From JAOPZW01 sp963806015 (GTDB lineage: Bacteria > Actinomycetota > Thermoleophilia > Solirubrobacterales > Solirubrobacteraceae): 64,000 nucleotides of DNA. Below, in pieces: positions 61,930 to 64,000 of the stretch (position 1 is its first letter; each line of letters starts with the position of its first letter). Below the pieces are notes generated by a model. It worked only from the letters and a program-made list of their open reading frames with translations, was not told where the DNA came from and searched no databases. The translations under genes were made by a program, and so were the position numbers. The DNA is taken from contig CAWDWM010000002.1 of the NCBI GenBank assembly GCA_963806015.1, positions 558,001 through 622,000 of the forward strand, in the 5' to 3' direction.

Positions 61930-64000
61930 CCCGTCGGCGCGCGCTGCGGGTTGACGCGGCGCCCACCCACCCGCGGCACCGGCAGGCGCAGTCGTCCCTG
62001 CTCGGCCAGCAGCAGCACCGCCGGCAACACGACCATGACCCCGAGCAGCGCGACGGTGAGGTCGACGACCGTCACGAAGCCGAAGTCGCGCAGCATCTTG
62101 ATGTCCGAGACGATGAGCACGGCGAAGCCGGCGATCGCCGTGGTACCCGAGGCCAGCACCGCGGCGCCGGTCGAGCGGTAGGTGCGCTGCAGCGCCTCTG
62201 CGGCCTCGTGGCCGGCGGCGCGCTCGGCCCGGTAGCGCTCGGCCAGCAGCACGCTGAACTCGGTCGAGATGGCGATGACGAGCGCGCCGAGCACCACCGA
62301 CATCGGGTTCAGCGGGATCCGCAGGGCGAACAGCACGAGCGCCGACCAGCCGGTGGCGAGGGCGATCGGCAGCAGCGGCACGAACGCGCGCTGCCACGCG
62401 CGGAAGGCGGCGAAGAGCACGAGCGCGACGGCCGCCAGGCCGGCCAGCAGCGTCCCCAACCGCCGCCACGGCGAGGAGACGGCCGCGTTGGCCTCGGCGG
62501 CCAGCACCGGAAGGCCGGCCAGCTCGGCGTCGATCCCGGCGGGCGGGTGCAGGCGGTCGCGCATGCCGTCGATCACGTCCTGCTGGCGGTCCAGCGGCAT
62601 GAGCCGGATGCCGAAGGCGAGGGTGGCCGTGCGCCGGTCGGCGGTGATCACGCCCTGCGAGAAGTAGGGCGGCACGGCGTCGAGCAGGCCCTCGATCTGC
62701 TGGCGGGTGGCGTTCGGGCTGCTGCGGAAGAGGTCGGGCAGCGAGAAGGCCGGGCACAGCTCGGCCTTGCCGCAGCCGCGCTTGTCGGAGTAGCCGAAGC
62801 GCTTGAGCACCGCGCTCTGATAGCCCGTCATCCACTTCACGACGGCGGGATCGGTGACCCGCGGCCCCGAGACGACGACGTCGATCTCACCGCCGACGTC
62901 GGTCGAGCGCTGCAGGGCCTGCAGGTCGTGGATCGCCCCGTTCTGGGGCACGAGCTTGGTGAGATCGGACTCCACGCGCGTCTGCGTCTCGAGACCCCAG
63001 CCGGCGATGGCGACCACGAGCGCGACGAGCACCACGCGGCCAGGGTGCACCGTCGCCAGGCGCAGCGCGCCACGCCCCACCGCGGCGCCGCGTCGGCGCA
63101 CCGCGAGGGCGGCGCGGTTGGCGACGAGCAGCTCGCCGGCGCCGCGCCACGCGGGCGCCAGGCCCCGCGTCGCGGGCGGGCGGGGGCGCCGGCGCGCCGC
63201 GGCGGAGAGCGCGGCCACCCCCAGCGTCAGCGCGCAGCCCAGCGCGAGCGCGATGCCCGCGACCAGCAGCAGGCCGAAGCCGCGCACCATCGGCACCGGC
63301 GACAGCGCAAGGACGACGAAGCCCGCCGCGGTGGCCGCCGCGGCCGTGGCCACCGTCGGCGCGCCGCGCTGCGCCGTGCGCGCGACGGCCGCCTCGATGC
63401 CGTCCCCGGCCGCCTGCGCCTCCTGCACGCGCGCCTGCAGCTGGATGGCGTAGTCGACGGCGAGCCCGATGAGCACGGGCAGGACCGCGATCGAGGCCAT
63501 GGTCAGCGACGCGCCCGTGAGCGACAGCGCGCCGAAGGTCAGCCCGGCCGCCGCCACCGCGACGACGAGCGGCAGCAGCCGCAGCCGCGCGCGGAAGACC
63601 AGCGACAGCGTGATGGCCATGACGACGAGCGCCGCCACGAGCAGGACGATCAGCGAGTGGCTGATCGACTTGGTCAGGTCGCTCACCACCACCGGCGCGC
63701 CGGTGACGACGTAGGTCCCCTTGCCGTTGGGCAGCTTCCAGTCGGGCATGGCGACCGCCCGGCGCACGAGGTCGATCGCCCGGTCGCGCTGGTCTTCGCT
63801 GAGGTCGGGGCGGAAGCGGACCTGGATCAGCGCGCTGCTCTTGTTGGGGAAGATGTAGGCGAAGCGCCCCTTGGGGACCCCGGGGCCCTTCGTGTCGTCG
63901 AAGACGATCTGCGAGACGAACGTCGGGTCGTTGAGCTGGGGCGCCGAGCGGATCCCGTACTTGAGGGCCAGGGCGATGACGTTCTTGGCGAACTCGGCGA
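61926..64000 (-). CDS. MMPL/RND-family transporter, C-terminal part (cut by window edge)
   Basis: About 691 codons are in the window; the start lies beyond base 64000 because the frame stays open to the edge, with no start near. Two MMPL/SSD membrane domains are seen: SHSLIVLLVAALVVMAITLSLVF through ASIAVLPVLIGLAVDYAIQLQARVQEA, and ATGWSALVLFALRIPLNPMSVVLGALVIAISTEFSVLLAERYRAERAAG. Between lies a periplasmic pore-domain-like region. MMPL and HpnN-type RND proteins export lipids such as hopanoids. Cotranscribed with the redoxin and B3/4 genes. The exact substrate is unknown. Confidence 0.9.
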   Translation of the reverse strand, partial: AEFAKNVIALALKYGIRSAPQLNDPTFVSQIVFDDTKGPGVPKGRFAYIFPNKSSALIQVRFRPDLSEDQRDRAIDLVRRAVAMPDWKLPNGKGTYVVTGAPVVVSDLTKSISHSLIVLLVAALVVMAITLSLVFRARLRLLPLVVAVAAAGLTFGALSLTGASLTMASIAVLPVLIGLAVDYAIQLQARVQEAQAAGDGIEAAVARTAQRGAPTVATAAAATAAGFVVLALSPVPMVRGFGLLLVAGIALALGCALTLGVAALSAAARRRPRPPATRGLAPAWRGAGELLVANRAALAVRRRGAAVGRGALRLATVHPGRVVLVALVVAIAGWGLETQTRVESDLTKLVPQNGAIHDLQALQRSTDVGGEIDVVVSGPRVTDPAVVKWMTGYQSAVLKRFGYSDKRGCGKAELCPAFSLPDLFRSSPNATRQQIEGLLDAVPPYFSQGVITADRRTATLAFGIRLMPLDRQQDVIDGMRDRLHPPAGIDAELAGLPVLAAEANAAVSSPWRRLGTLLAGLAAVALVLFAAFRAWQRAFVPLLPIALATGWSALVLFALRIPLNPMSVVLGALVIAISTEFSVLLAERYRAERAAGHEAAEALQRTYRSTGAAVLASGTTAIAGFAVLIVSDIKMLRDFGFVTVVDLTVALLGVMVVLPAVLLLAEQGRLRLPVPRVGGRRVNPQRAPTG

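Overview
This window is a stretch of a very GC-rich (roughly 70-73%) actinobacterial chromosome. The gene content suggests the class Thermoleophilia (Solirubrobacterales: Conexibacter, Solirubrobacter, Patulibacter relatives). The pointers are an actinobacterial-type integration host factor, many leaderless promoters, mycobacterial-style epimerase/acyltransferase pairing, DUF5317, phasin-like coiled-coil proteins and a three-module cell-wall hydrolase. The taxonomic placement is an inference. There is no rRNA, tRNA, CRISPR array, prophage or insertion sequence that I can recognise, and genes are tightly packed, often with ATGA/GTGA/TTGA start-stop overlaps. Both window edges cut a gene: an acyltransferase-like gene at the left and an MMPL/RND transporter at the right.

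Layout. 1-2.7 kb: acyltransferase-like/epimerase pair, two coiled-coil proteins and a nucleoside phosphorylase. 3.0-8.1 kb: a large secreted wall hydrolase, an unknown protein and an APC-family permease. 8.1-11.7 kb (minus): PadR regulator, SRPBCC protein, fused 3-hydroxyacyl-CoA dehydrogenase/enoyl-CoA hydratase and a sirtuin. 11.8-16.4 kb: an epimerase, a DrrAB-type ABC exporter with a divergent TetR regulator, and an acyl-CoA dehydrogenase under a palindromic operator. 16.5-29.8 kb: small proteins, a DUF559 protein, two aldo/keto reductases, a GAF-GAF-GGDEF cyclase, TerC and a Ca2+/H+ exchanger, a glucuronyl-epimerase-like protein, an ArsA-type ATPase and a class B penicillin-binding protein. 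30.3-34.3 kb: a four-gene cyclopropane fatty acid operon. 34-37 kb: EamA exporter/LysR pair, then an ECF sigma factor with a LytR_C membrane protein. 37-44 kb: IlvD/Edd dehydratase, MoxR/VWA pair, ABC exporter. 44-49 kb: papain-like peptidase, a TPP riboswitch driving a three-gene thiamine-precursor ABC importer, and an ArsR-like regulator. 49-53.7 kb: a DNA glycosylase, two near-identical tiny-gene cassettes, DUF5317 and a GGDEF-EAL protein. 53.8-64 kb: LacI regulator and methyltransferase, a putative ceramide-synthesis pair, integration host factor, VOC protein, and an MMPL/redoxin/B3-4 operon.

Three things stand out. (1) Two cassettes at 50.1-50.4 and 51.1-51.4 kb each have a sigma-28 (FliA/WhiG)-like promoter, two overlapping-scale tiny genes (29-30 and 20 codons) whose products all end in a Lys-Trp-Ser/Gly tail, and a strong hairpin; they bracket DUF5317 and precede a c-di-GMP turnover gene. 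This looks like an undescribed motility-sigma peptide system. (2) Three convergent gene junctions (26.1, 37.4, 55.6 kb) share a conserved 14-base block and a 9-base block next to long perfect inverted repeats of unrelated sequence, a dispersed intergenic repeat family. (3) A divergent serine-palmitoyltransferase-like/GNAT-acyltransferase pair suggests bacterial sphingolipid synthesis in this actinobacterium. At least sixteen genes have a TANNNT box 6-10 bases before the start codon and no ribosome binding site, so leaderless transcription appears to be the rule here.
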